A DNA stretch of 64,000 bases from Cladobotryum mycophilum. Taxonomy: Eukaryota; Ascomycota; Sordariomycetes; Hypocreales; Hypocreaceae. Every line of letters begins with the position of its first letter. The first letter of the stretch is position 1. A program made the translations under genes and the position numbers. The notes beneath the pieces were generated by a model that was not told the origin of the DNA, searched no databases, and saw only the letters and a list, made by a program, of their open reading frames with translations. Location: positions 6,696,001 through 6,760,000 of the forward strand of contig CM071589.1 in NCBI GenBank assembly GCA_036429605.1. Reading direction: 5' to 3'. This document shows positions 22,036 to 32,970 of the stretch, in pieces.

Positions 22036-23706
22036 CTAATGCCCGTTGGTAGCTGGTTGAGGCGGACGTTCCGGCCCATATGTGACTGGGCGTTCAGGCC
22101 GCTCTTGTTCATTCGGCTGAGGTTCCTCCTCAGTGTCATCATCGAAATCACTAAGTTCGTCTTCCTCGCCCTCTTCGTCCGAGTAATCGCTCTCATCACC
22201 TTCCACCCCTCCCCCGCCTCCTCCTCCGTTGTTGTCTGGATAGCAACTCTCTACCGTGCTAGCCATACCGGGTGGGACTTTTCTGCCTTGCTGCTGCATT
22301 TGCTGAATGATGCTCATAAGTTTTTCATTCTTCTTCTCAGCAGTCTCCGTCTTTCGTCTCCACCCTTCTCTCTCTTCCGCCATGCCAATGATGCTCGATG
22401 CTGTCGCCTCTTTCTGCCTCTTAAGCGTCTCATTCTCTTTCTCTAGACGTTTCCCTTTCTTAGACATGTCTTCCATCTCTTTGCGGAATGATAGAAAGAG
22501 GTCATTACTGTTGTTGAGCGTATCCTCGACCTATTTTACTCGATTAGATTAGGTATGTTTTTTTCCGATCCCTCAGGGCGAACCACATGCCTGCTTGAAC
22601 TTATCCACGTAGACGTTGAGCTGGTTTCGAAGTTCCGTTTCGGTTTTGGTGAAGGCTTGGACTTGCGCTTGCAAGTGGCGGGCTTTATTTATCTCGGTTT
22701 CTGCATTCTTCTTCTCACGCTCATGGCGGGCCAAGTGATATTGTACTTCTAGCTCTTTTGTGCGCATTAATGAGTGGAAATGCAGCTCGCGCAACTCGTA
22801 TTGCTCAATAAAGGACTTGAAGCGAACACGGAACCTGCAGAGGTTGGTCAGTATCAATCCAGAAGCGTATAGTAGTTAGTCGCGCGAGTCTTACAATTCA
22901 TCCATTTCCATGTCAACAACTTGTTTCTTGGGCGTATCCTTCTCCTCCTGGTATCCTTCCAGTTTGGAGAGAAGAGTTGCAAACTTTTCATCCCATGCTT
23001 GATTATTACGCTTCTGCATGTTCTGTAGCTCCTTGTTCTCAGTCTGCCGTCCAATGTCAGTGCGCCATGCAATACTCATCTCTACGCATGCCAGACCAAC
23101 CTTCATCTTGTTATTGTCCCGCTGAAGTTCACGACACAATTTTTCCAGCTTCTCCTTGAGCCCTATGGTCTTGCTGAGCTCGGTACGGTTGGCATCGCGC
23201 TCTTTTTGAAGGGCGTCTCCACGCTTCTTGTTTTTTTGATTTTCTTTTTCCAGGCGTCGCATGTCGGCTAATAGTTCGCTCGAGCGTTTCATGAGGTGCT
23301 CGATTTTTTGCATGTCGTCCATTTTAGATACCTGTTGTAGAAGATCTCGGTTGGCGCGCTTCACCTCTCGCTCTAATTGATTGCACTGTAAGCCTCTGTC
23401 CATCCATCCATCCTCGACGGAGCCCTTCATGACCGCGGGGGGAGGGAGAAGAAGAGGAAGAAAAAAAGGCCCCGCGTCAAGCAACCACCGTCGCATGGAT
23501 TATTTTTACGCACCAATCTCCAGCTCTTGGTCCTTCTCGCCGGCAGCATCTTGTTCTAACTGCGAAATGCGGGCTTGTAGCAATCGTGAAGCCTCGTTCG
23601 AGTCTATTCCCCGCTTTCCTTTAGCCTTCTTCCCGGTTACCGGGGGCGGGTGCAGATGGGCATCGTGACCGTTAGTCAGAGCTGCCTCTACGTGACTTGA
23701 AGGCAT
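22036..23706 (-). CDS. Taxilin-family coiled-coil protein
   Basis: Five exons (23706-23514, 23372-23101, 23043-22895, 22834-22591, 22530-22036) join in phase to 450 residues. Taxilins are long coiled-coil proteins that bind syntaxins and the nascent polypeptide-associated complex and act around vesicle traffic. The diagnostic segment Leu-Cys-Arg-Glu-Leu-Gln-Arg-Asp-Asn is present in exon 2, followed by uninterrupted heptad-like sequence through exon 5. The C-terminus is a Gly run, an acidic Asp/Glu stretch and a Pro/Arg-rich tail. Intron 1 is taken to end at the TTAG at 23373 because that keeps the heptads and frame. Intron 4 starts with GC rather than GT (CAG|GCATGT at 22590). It is divergent to CYM1 with 929 bp between. 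Confidence 0.9.
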
Positions 23707-24635
23707 GGCTTCTAATGTAGCGTCAAGACAGTAGTATCTTGGTAAAGATGGGGCGCATCAAGGGCTCGGTCACATCGAGGGACGGGAGGGAAAAAGAAGA
23801 GTTTAGAATGGTCGCAACGGCCGATTTCGAGGGTCAGAATTCGCAGGTGGAGATCGGTGATGATTCTAGGTTCAGTCGAAGGGACAGCGCAGGTAGCCGC
23901 CTTGGTGGAAAACGGCAGTGGCGGCAAGGCGAGGCAGAGAGAGGGCTTGCTTCAACGGACTCGTGCCCCGGCTGGCACTGGCGCTGGCACTGTCGGCTGC
24001 GCTACTGGTGAATAAAGTAGCCGGTTGCTGATTGCGAGACCCTTCTGAGGTTGGAATTGATCCCTAAAATAGTCGCTGTGAAACGTCGTTGCGCTGCTTG
24101 ACGGGTAAAATCGAGTCCCACGGCTCGCAAAGAGGCACAACGTTGGCGGCGGCGTGACAGAGGTTGGTGGTTTCTGGTGTGGTGATGCTACATGGTTGGT
24201 TGAATGTGTAGTTAAATGTTAAAATGTTAGTGCCTTAGAGATACTGTGAGCCATGCCACATAGTAACATGAGTGGTGTGTCCGTTAGTACACTATCAGTC
24301 GAAGCAGCGCCTGGAAATTGGGGCGCACTTTTGCGACCACGTCACTGACTAAGCTGAGCCAGCCCTGACGACTGAGGCAGCTGCGGATTGGTGGGCAGCC
24401 GCCAAATTTTAGAGACAGTGGATGCAGCGTCATATCCCACTTCTTCTTGATACAAGTATAAAACGCTTCAACGCCAAGCTTCACCCTCACGTGGCTCGTT
24501 CTCCAGAGCTTTGATGCAAGCTGACATATACGTCTTTTCCTTTCCTTTCTTTTTTTATGCCAATGTATGATTAGTATTTATTCTTGTTCATAGAATTGTT
24601 CTTTTGATTTTCCCCTTCTTCCTCTTCTTCTCATT
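23707..24635. other. Divergent promoter region, taxilin / CYM1
   Basis: This 929-bp interval lies between divergent starts. A T/C-rich run with CTTCTT repeats sits immediately before the CYM1 ATG, as usual for a fungal leader. No gene is seen. Confidence 0.65.
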
Positions 24636-27600
24636 ATGCTGAGGAACGCTACCAACACGGCTCGCAAGACCGTGACGGATCTCGCGCTCTACCCGAAGCC
24701 TGGCACCAAGCTCCATGGCTTCACTCTCGTTAGGGCAAAGCATGTTCCTGAGCTGGAGCTGACGGCTTTGCAACTGCAACACGATAAGACTGGCGCCGAT
24801 TACCTGCACATTGCGCGGGATGACAGCAACAATGTCTTTTCCATTGGGTTCAAGACGAATCCACCGGATGATACAGGTGTTCCACATATCCTAGAGCACA
24901 CAACTCTATGTGGTAGCGAAAAGTACGCGCCATCACGCTTCTAAATCCTCGATGACGGGAGCTAATATGTCCTAGATACCCCATACGCGATCCCTTCTTC
25001 AAGATGTTACCGCGAACATTGTCCAACTTCATGAACGCCATGACAGCGTCGGATCATACCTTTTATCCCTTCGCAACCACCAATTCCCAAGATTTCAGGA
25101 ACCTCATGTCGGTCTATCTCGATGCAACCCTGCACCCCCTACTGAAGCAATCCGATTTTCAGCAGGAAGGATGGCGAATTGGGCCTGAGAATCCTCTCGC
25201 AGAAGATGCCCAAGGCAAGAAGCTAGTATTCAAGGGTGTCGTCTATAACGAGATGAAGGGACAGATGTCGGACGCCGGCTATCTCTACTATATCCGGTTT
25301 CACGATCACATATTCCCTGATATCAACAATTCAGGTGGCGATCCTCAGAAAATCACCGATTTGACGTATGAGCAACTCAAGAACTTTCATGCCGAAAACT
25401 ATCATCCGAGCAACGCCAAACTATTCACTTACGGAGATATGCCATTGGCGGATCATTTACAAGAAGTCAATGCTAGGCTTCAAGCTTTCGAGAAGATTGC
25501 TAGAGACAAGGTGATTCATCAGCCGATTGAATTGAATGGACCCAAGGAGGTGACGCTGCACGGGCCAATGGACCCTTTGGTCGCCCCTGATCGGCAATAC
25601 AAGACATCTGTATCTTGGATTACCGGTGATATAACCGACGTTGTGGAGTCGTTTTCAGTGTCTCTACTCTCAACCCTTCTTATGGACGGCTATGGATCGC
25701 CTTTATATCGAGGCTTGATTGAGGCTGGCATGGGTGCTGACTGGAGTCCCAATGCCGGTTATGATAGTTACGCAAAGCGTGGAATTTTCTCAATCGGTCT
25801 TACCGGCGTTCAGGAAGAAGACGTACCCAAAGTTAGAGGTAAAATCCAGGAAATTTTACGTGAGGCTCGACAAAAAGGCTTCGATCAAGGCAAGATTGAT
25901 GGTACCCTTCACCAACTGGAACTTTCTCTCAAACACAAAACCTCCAACTTTGGCTATTCAATGCTCAACAGGCTAAAGCCCAAGTGGTTCAATGGGAGTG
26001 ACCCCTTTGATTCCCTAGCTTGGAACGACACAATTGCTACCTTCCAAGCAAAACTGGCCGAGGGTGGATATTTGGAAGGACTAATGGACAAGTATCTTCT
26101 CAACGACAATACCTTGACCTTTACAATGGCCCCATCGGCAAGCTTTGGCGATGATTTGGTTGCGGAAGAGCAACAGCGACTATCGCAAAAAATCAATGAA
26201 GCTACACAGAAAGCTGGAAGTGAGGAGAGTGCGCGAGAAGAGTTTGAGAAGAAGGAGCAAGAACTGTTGGTCGAGCAAAACAAGACTAACACCGAGGACC
26301 TTAGCTGTTTGCCCACTGTCTATGTCAAGGATATTCCAAGATCAAAGGAGTCGGTGCTTGTGCGGGACGAGGTTATGAATAGCGTTCCTATTCAATGGCG
26401 GGAGGCGCCGACCAATGGCTTGACCTACTTCCGGGCGATCCATACCTTGGAAAATCTGCCAGACGAATTGCGAGAACTGATTCCCCTGTTCACAGATAGT
26501 ATCATGCGTCTGGGTACCAGGGATATGACAATGGAACAACTGGAGGATCTCATCAAGCTCAAGACTGGTGGTGTTTCTGTTGGATATCACTCAACCCCTT
26601 CGCCAACAGACTTTCACCAATCTAGCGAGGGTATAATCTTCACGGGCATGGCCCTTGATAGAAATGTTCCCATCATGTACGACATTTTGCAGAAGCTGGT
26701 ACATGGAACCGACTTTGACAGCCCTGAAGCAGCCCTCCGCATTCGCCAATTGCTACAGGCTTCCGCAGATGGTGTTGTCAATGACATTGCATCCTCTGGG
26801 CACCGATTTGCAATGGGCCATACTGAATCTAGCTTAACACGCAGTGCATGGCTGAGACAGCAAGTGTCCGGCTTATCACAAATAAAGCTGGTGACGGGAT
26901 TGGCTGGCAGGCCAGAGTCTGACAATCTGGAGGATGTCATCGGCAAACTGAAGAAGATTCAACAGTTTGCTTTAACAGCAGACAACATGCGGACTTCCAT
27001 CACATGTGGCTCTGAGAGTGTCCAGGAGAATCTAACGTCTCTCCAATCATTCATGTCCAGCTTGCCCAAGGAAATTTCAGAGCCAAAGGCTACAGCACCG
27101 ACATCACTGCCAAGAGACAGCAAGGCGTTCTTCCCCTTGCCCTACCAGGTGTACTATGGAGGCCTCTCGGTTCCGACCACATCTTACACGTCACCCGAAG
27201 GCGCACCACTCCAGATTCTTGCGCAGTTGTTGACACACAAGCACCTACATCATGAAGTGCGAGAGAAGGGCGGTGCTTATGGTGGTGGTGCTTACTCGCG
27301 AGCCCTGGATGGCTTGTTCGGGTTCTACTCTTACCGAGACCCGAACCCGCAGAACACGCTCAGCATTATGCGCAATGCGGGTCGATGGGCTGTCGATAAG
27401 CAGTGGGCAGACCAAGACTTGGAGGAAGCCAAGATCTCAGTGTTCCAGAGCGTAGACGCCCCCAAGTCGGTGAACCAAGAGGGCATGGCCAGGTTCCTCT
27501 CAGGTGTTACAGATGAGATGAAGCAAAAGAAGAGGGAACAACTGCTTGACGTGACAAAGGATCAAGTCAAGGAGGTGGCGCAAAAGTTCCTTGTGGAGGC

Positions 27601-27733
27601 AATGGAGAAGGGAGAGGAGCGCGTGGCTTTCTTAGGAGAGAAGCCGGCGTGGGTGGATGGAACTTGGAAGATTCACGAAATGAATGTCAAGGGGGTGAAC
27701 AATAGACGGTGCGGGGACACCGGCACACCATGA
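24636..27733 (+). CDS. CYM1: Mitochondrial presequence protease (M16C)
   Basis: Two exons (24636-24922, 24976-27733) give 1,014 residues, typical of Cym1/PreP. This ATP-independent metallopeptidase of the mitochondrial matrix/intermembrane side degrades cleaved targeting peptides and other short peptides. The inverted zinc motif HILEH is at residues 84-88 with the third ligand Glu188 in VVYNEMKG, all as in the family. The N-terminus (Met-Leu-Arg-Asn-Ala-Thr...) lacks acidic residues early and fits a targeting presequence. The C-terminal half carries the conserved GGAYGGG segment in its last M16 domain. The intron splits the Lys codon after Gly-Ser-Glu, using GTACGC...CCTAG. Confidence 0.96.
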
Positions 27734-30623
27734 GCCTGCTCTGGAAAGCAGAACGGCAGCAGGCCTGTTACGAGCTATGTTGTCATGTATTTATGACAAA
27801 GACAAAGACATGTACATTAGATATAGACGATTCTTCACTTTGATGTGCACTCCCGCCTCCCTTGAGTGAATGGGCTGTTGTACGCGTTCAGATACGATAC
27901 ATCTTTCTGCCGAGCACTCACCTGCTCCTCCATGGCAATAAGATCACAGAGCAACGCAAGAGTAATAGTATCAAAGAAGGCTTCGACCCCCGATTGGACG
28001 ACTCGTTGACTGAGGTGTGAGAGCACCAAGTCGAGGGGTCTGCAGGAGAAGGGGTCGGAGCCGGAGATGCTCGTTCTATCAGAACCAGAACCCCTGAGCA
28101 TTGGGTTACTTGGACTAAAGAGCAGAGTACATGCCGGGATCGTGTAGACTGAGTTTTTTTCCCCACGATTGTTGAAGCTGAGGAGATACTTGTTGGAGCT
28201 CAAATTGTGACGTTAAGATTTGGCGAGGTAGGTGAATGGGGAATGCGGGATGTGGAATGACGGATGGCGTGGTCCTTTGGTTTGTGAGGCCTCTTTCAGG
28301 GACCTGAGTACTTGACTGACGACACAAAATTGCTGGTGTTGAGATGTTTTTTGATAGGCGACTCCATTAGCGAGGCGGCTGGGTGCGGAGTTGAGCAAAA
28401 ATTCAAGACATAATAAGTGAGGCGGTTGAATCAAAGGAGCAAGATACTTTGATATATATGTAAAGTTGTTGCCATTGAGAGGTTTTTTTTTTTTTTGGTC
28501 TCTGAGCGAGATGGTTGACCCTTTCTCACCCAGACGGACAAGAGTGAGGGGAAGGCAGTGAAATTGTGGGGGAGGGGTTAGAAAGGTCTGGAGCATGGCA
28601 TAGCCTTGTGAGGGAGGCGGATGTGAGTATATAAATGGAGTTTGTCTGTAGGTGTGATTGTATTGAAGAGGGAAATATCACGCATCACGGTAATTGTTGG
28701 AGTGAAAATGCAACCTAGACAAATGGGGGAGGGGCTTTTGTAACGGTGTGCCTTGAAAAACATGGAAGGATCCATGAATACGTTTCCTCTGGCCTATTAC
28801 ACGCCGTCTCTATATAAATTAAACGGCGGTGACAGGCTGTGATTGTGATTGTGATGGGACAAGGTCCATTGAGGGAATTCTTTCGACTCTCCAATCTCCC
28901 ATCCCATGTACATACTCTGTACCTGAGCAACAGGAGAGTGTCCCTAAAGGTTCAAGGGAGGAGGGGGAGTTGCAGTGAAGGACCTGATGGGCGGTGATCT
29001 GTATTTTGTATGTCACCAGTCAGGGCAACGTGTCTCGTGCTTATACATAGAGACGACTTTCATGTTAAAGCTTCTAATAGGTAGGAGTAGTAGTAGTAAA
29101 TGCTACGGCGGATTCACGGCACTGCCCCCCTTGAGATGATGGCGTCATGGGTTGGAGCAGCCCGGCAATGAGTCAATAAGGAGGAGAAATAGGAGCTATT
29201 GAATCAAAGGGAAAAGAAGGGGGAAATTCACATGGATGGATGTCCACGTTTCTTCATGCTGACGCGGATCTTTTACTGCACACTTGGAATGCGATGCAAT
29301 GCATGATGATGCCTTGATAGGCGGGAGGGAACAAATCGGAAGCGCTGTATTTTTTTTTTGGTGCTAATGGATGTGTGCGTGCCAAGTGAGTGTGTCAGCG
29401 TACCTAAGCGGTACAACGACAGGACGGATGGGGGAGGCTACAGTCTGGAGTATCTGCACCTAAGAGTCGCTTGCTGCGCTGCTGCTGTTGCTGCTGTTGC
29501 AGGGAACACCTAGTCTTTTGTCTTAGATTCCAAGTTTCATGTGCAAGATGCTTGCAAGCAGAATGAAGACTTCAGGGACACGTCTTTCTCTTTTGGTTCA
29601 TTTCTTGCCAAATATTCTTGTGTATTTTACTATGACTATTTTACATGTCTTTGTACTGAGCAAGTTCCAGTGTAATGAGATACAGATTTAGTACTGCGCA
29701 AGTAATATGGCTACAGTAGAAAGACAGGCAAGTATATGTGTGTACCTTTAATGTACTCCATACTTCAACTACACCCTTCATCGACAAGGGGGTAACAAAG
29801 GAAAGAGAGCTGGAGAAAAATTTGTTCTGTGCGCACACAATCAAATGGAGGGGGAAAGTGCGTTGGTCGCGCAACTTTTTATGGAGAACATGCGTTTTCT
29901 TTGGGGTAGAGAAACGAAATATAAGCTCTGGAGCCCCTCGTCGTCGCAAACCATCTTCCCCTTCCAACCACCACCACTTTGCTTCTGCACCCTTTTTTGC
30001 CCTCGCATTCGCCCAAAATCTACTCAGACCAGCTTCTTTGCTGTTGTCGCCTCCGCGCTTCATCTCTGGATATATCATTTTCCAGGTTGGTTTTTTGGCT
30101 CTGCTGAACTTTGTCGCCCAAACGACGTGTGCGTATAGCTAACCTCGCATCGCCAACAGAGTAAAAAAAAAGAAGCAACACCCGGTTGCCTTTGTATCTC
30201 AAGATCAAAGGCGCCAACCCCATCACGGCTCCCTAGGCCGTGACCTTCATCAACAGCTATTTTGACTCGTCAAATACCATCTGCACCACCAGCCACACCC
30301 CTCTCCCCACTATCGGGACACACCAGACACCAACTCGAAGCGCTCTTCTTCAACAACTCCCCCCGTTTTACCAGCCACCATCCCCGTCGTTCGACGACAC
30401 CAATCAGCTGCCGCATAGGAGGATTACTGCGGTTCTTCCTCTTGCCGAGGAAGAGTCGAGGAGGCCTCGCCAGATCACTGAGGGAACAGTCTGCTACCGC
30501 TTTCGACCGCCCTAGAACCAAGTCAGCTCCCTAGCTAGACAAATTATTCCTTGTTTCTTCAGAAACACTTCGGACTCAACAACACACCAAAACCGCAACC
30601 CAACCAAAGAAAAATCTTGGGAT
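27734..30623. other. Long intergenic region upstream of ODC
   Basis: Nearly 2.9 kb without a supportable gene separates CYM1 from ornithine decarboxylase in the same orientation. Open frames are short and of low complexity. The last roughly 380 bases before the ODC ATG (from about 30240) are C/A-rich, contain no ATG on the plus strand, and have the look of an mRNA leader. Confidence 0.6.
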
Positions 30624-32058
30624 ATGGTAATGGCAACGGCTGTCCTTGACAATTACGTCCACAATATCAGCCATCATCATCATCATTTTGTAAAGAAGAA
30701 ACCCTTTATTGCGGATTCTCTTCACAACCACAACCATGTTGCTGTTGATCCGAAGCAATTGATCGGTGAGGCCTTCCACCAGCGTGTGGAGGCCATCAAC
30801 CATGAGCGCTGCGAGCCGGGTGATGAGGATACCTTCTTCGTCGCAGACCTCGGCGAGGTCTACCGCCAGCATCTTCGCTGGAAGAAGAACCTTCCTCGCA
30901 TCAAGCCTTTTTATGGTGAGCCCTGCTTTTTCTTCTTCTTACTCGCCCCTTGCTCTCCCCCGTTTCCGTGCCGAAATCTAATCCCTCACAGCCGTCAAGT
31001 GTAACCCGGACTCCAAGGTCCTCCGGCTCCTTGCCGACCTAGGCACTGGCTTCGACTGCGCGTCCAAGGGAGAGATTGAGCAGGTTCTGGCCATGGGCAC
31101 TAGCCCTGACCGCATCATTTATGCCCAGCCCTGCAAGACCAACTCCTACGTCCGCTTTGTCAAGTCCGTCGGCGTCAAGCAAATGACCTTTGACAACGCC
31201 GATGAGCTCTACAAAATCGCCAAGCTGTACCCCGGCGCCGAACTCTTCCTCCGCATCATGACTGATGACACCTCGAGCATGTGCCGTCTCAGCATGAAGT
31301 TTGGTGCTCCCATGGATACGACCGAGAGTCTCCTTTCTCTCGCCAAGGAGCTGGGACTCAACATTGTTGGTGTCAGTTTCCATGTGGGATCTGGCGCCTC
31401 GGACCCCATGGCCTTTTACAAAGCTGTCATGGATGCTCACACCGTCTTCCAGCAAGCTCGCAACTACGGCTTTATTCTCCGTACCCTGGATGTCGGTGGA
31501 GGCTTCAGCAGTGATACCTTTGAGACCATGGCTGCCGCCCTTGATGCCGCTCTGTCTGAGTTCTTCCCATCAGGCTGCGGTGTGGACATTATTGCGGAGC
31601 CTGGCCGCTTTTACGTTGCAACGGCCTTCACCATTGCCTGCAACATTATTGCCCGTCGTACCGTCGATGATCCCGTTGCACACAACACTGGCTACATGAC
31701 CTACGTCAATGACGGGGTCTATGGCAACTTTTCAAGCATTATGTTTGATCATCAGCATCCCGTAGCCAAGATTCTTCGCACCAATGGCCAGACGCTCTAC
31801 GATACTGCTGCCGCAAACCCATGTTCCGCTGACGAGGGTATCGAGTACTCCATCTGGGGTCCCACCTGCGATGGCATTGATCGCATCAGTGAGAGCACCT
31901 ACTTTCATCAAATCCTTGATGTTGGTGACTGGCTCTACTTTGAAAACATGGGTGCTTATACCAAGTGCTCAGCCACCCAGTTCAATGGCTTTTCCAACTC
32001 ACACGATGTCATCTACATTTGCAGCGAGCCAGGTGCCAAGGCCTTGTTGGACATGTAA
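30624..32058 (+). CDS. SPE1: Ornithine decarboxylase (PLP fold III)
   Basis: Two exons (30624-30915, 30992-32058) give 452 residues. The enzyme converts ornithine to putrescine, the first step of polyamine synthesis, in the cytosol. The PLP lysine is Lys100 in FYAVKCN, with its codon context created right at the splice junction. The phosphate-binding Gly-rich segment (DVGGGF) and the active-site cysteine in WGPTCDGID near residue 390 are present, with the EPGRF motif between. The reading starts at the first ATG after a long ATG-free leader. A natural run of five histidines lies at residues 17-21. Family regulation is by polyamines and antizyme; nothing in this sequence shows that directly. 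Confidence 0.97.
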
Positions 32059-32970
32059 GAAGATTTCACAACGTGTGTGATGGGGGCATGATCAAGTAGA
32101 GGGGAAAAAATGGACGTGAAATGGTTTACCTTCTCCTGTCAGAGCTATGTAATACATGTCCCATTTCTCTTCTCTAGGGTGGAAATGGACGAGTATGCAA
32201 ATGTTTGGGCATGTGCTATATGCGGCACGTTAGAAAAGATATTTTGAAACGTAAAATCGATGGAAGGATAGACAAATGGTAGTAAAAAGGGAAAACATAT
32301 GAATCTAGACAAATTGGATTGAGCGTGCGTGCCTATCGTGCGATCCCAAGGTTGTTGACTTTGCGTTCCTTTCGATGTCGTAGTGAGACGCTGTCCCATA
32401 TTCTTGTTGGCTTACCCTAAATACGGTCGGGTTCAGGTATTGTTCAGATATGTTTGCATACGTTTGTGTACAAACAGTAAGAATGTTGTTATTTTTATTC
32501 CATCGTATATTACTTTAGGTATTGGTAATGTATTGATATTTTTGGATTTCTTCCTGGTGTTTTTGGGCTCTCGTTGCAAGTGCCTCTTGTATTGTTGGTG
32601 TAATCTTGTTCTTGAAGCATCATGTATTCGACTTTCAACAGCTAATTTGACCATCCTCTACCATAAGCAATTGACAACAATTCAAAACGGAAGAAATAGA
32701 ACAAGAAACGGTTTCTACTACTTGAGCCATGTATATTTATTGTATCAACTCGTGCATACATCATGTCCCACAACGGGGCTAGCAAAAGCAAGATTCCAAC
32801 GCCTATCAAACACCAAGGCACCTTGTGCCACAATCCTCAAACCTTATAGTCCATAAGCCAGTTTTGTAACGTACATTGCGACAATATCCTTTTGTGCCAC
32901 CGAAAAAGCCCATGTTAATACACGCAAGAACCCCCAGCATTGGAGTTAAAAAAATCACAAGAATGACGGA
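32059..32970. other. Convergent 3' flanks, ODC / RAD16
   Basis: A/T-rich sequence of about 0.9 kb lies between two facing stops. A 157-codon frame at 32383-32856 has no ATG start and reads like non-coding A/T-rich DNA. It probably holds the two 3' UTRs. Confidence 0.65.

Noticed and set aside
32383..32856. 157-codon plus-strand frame between ODC and RAD16
   Set aside because: A/T-rich, no ATG start, and located where two convergent 3' UTRs are expected.
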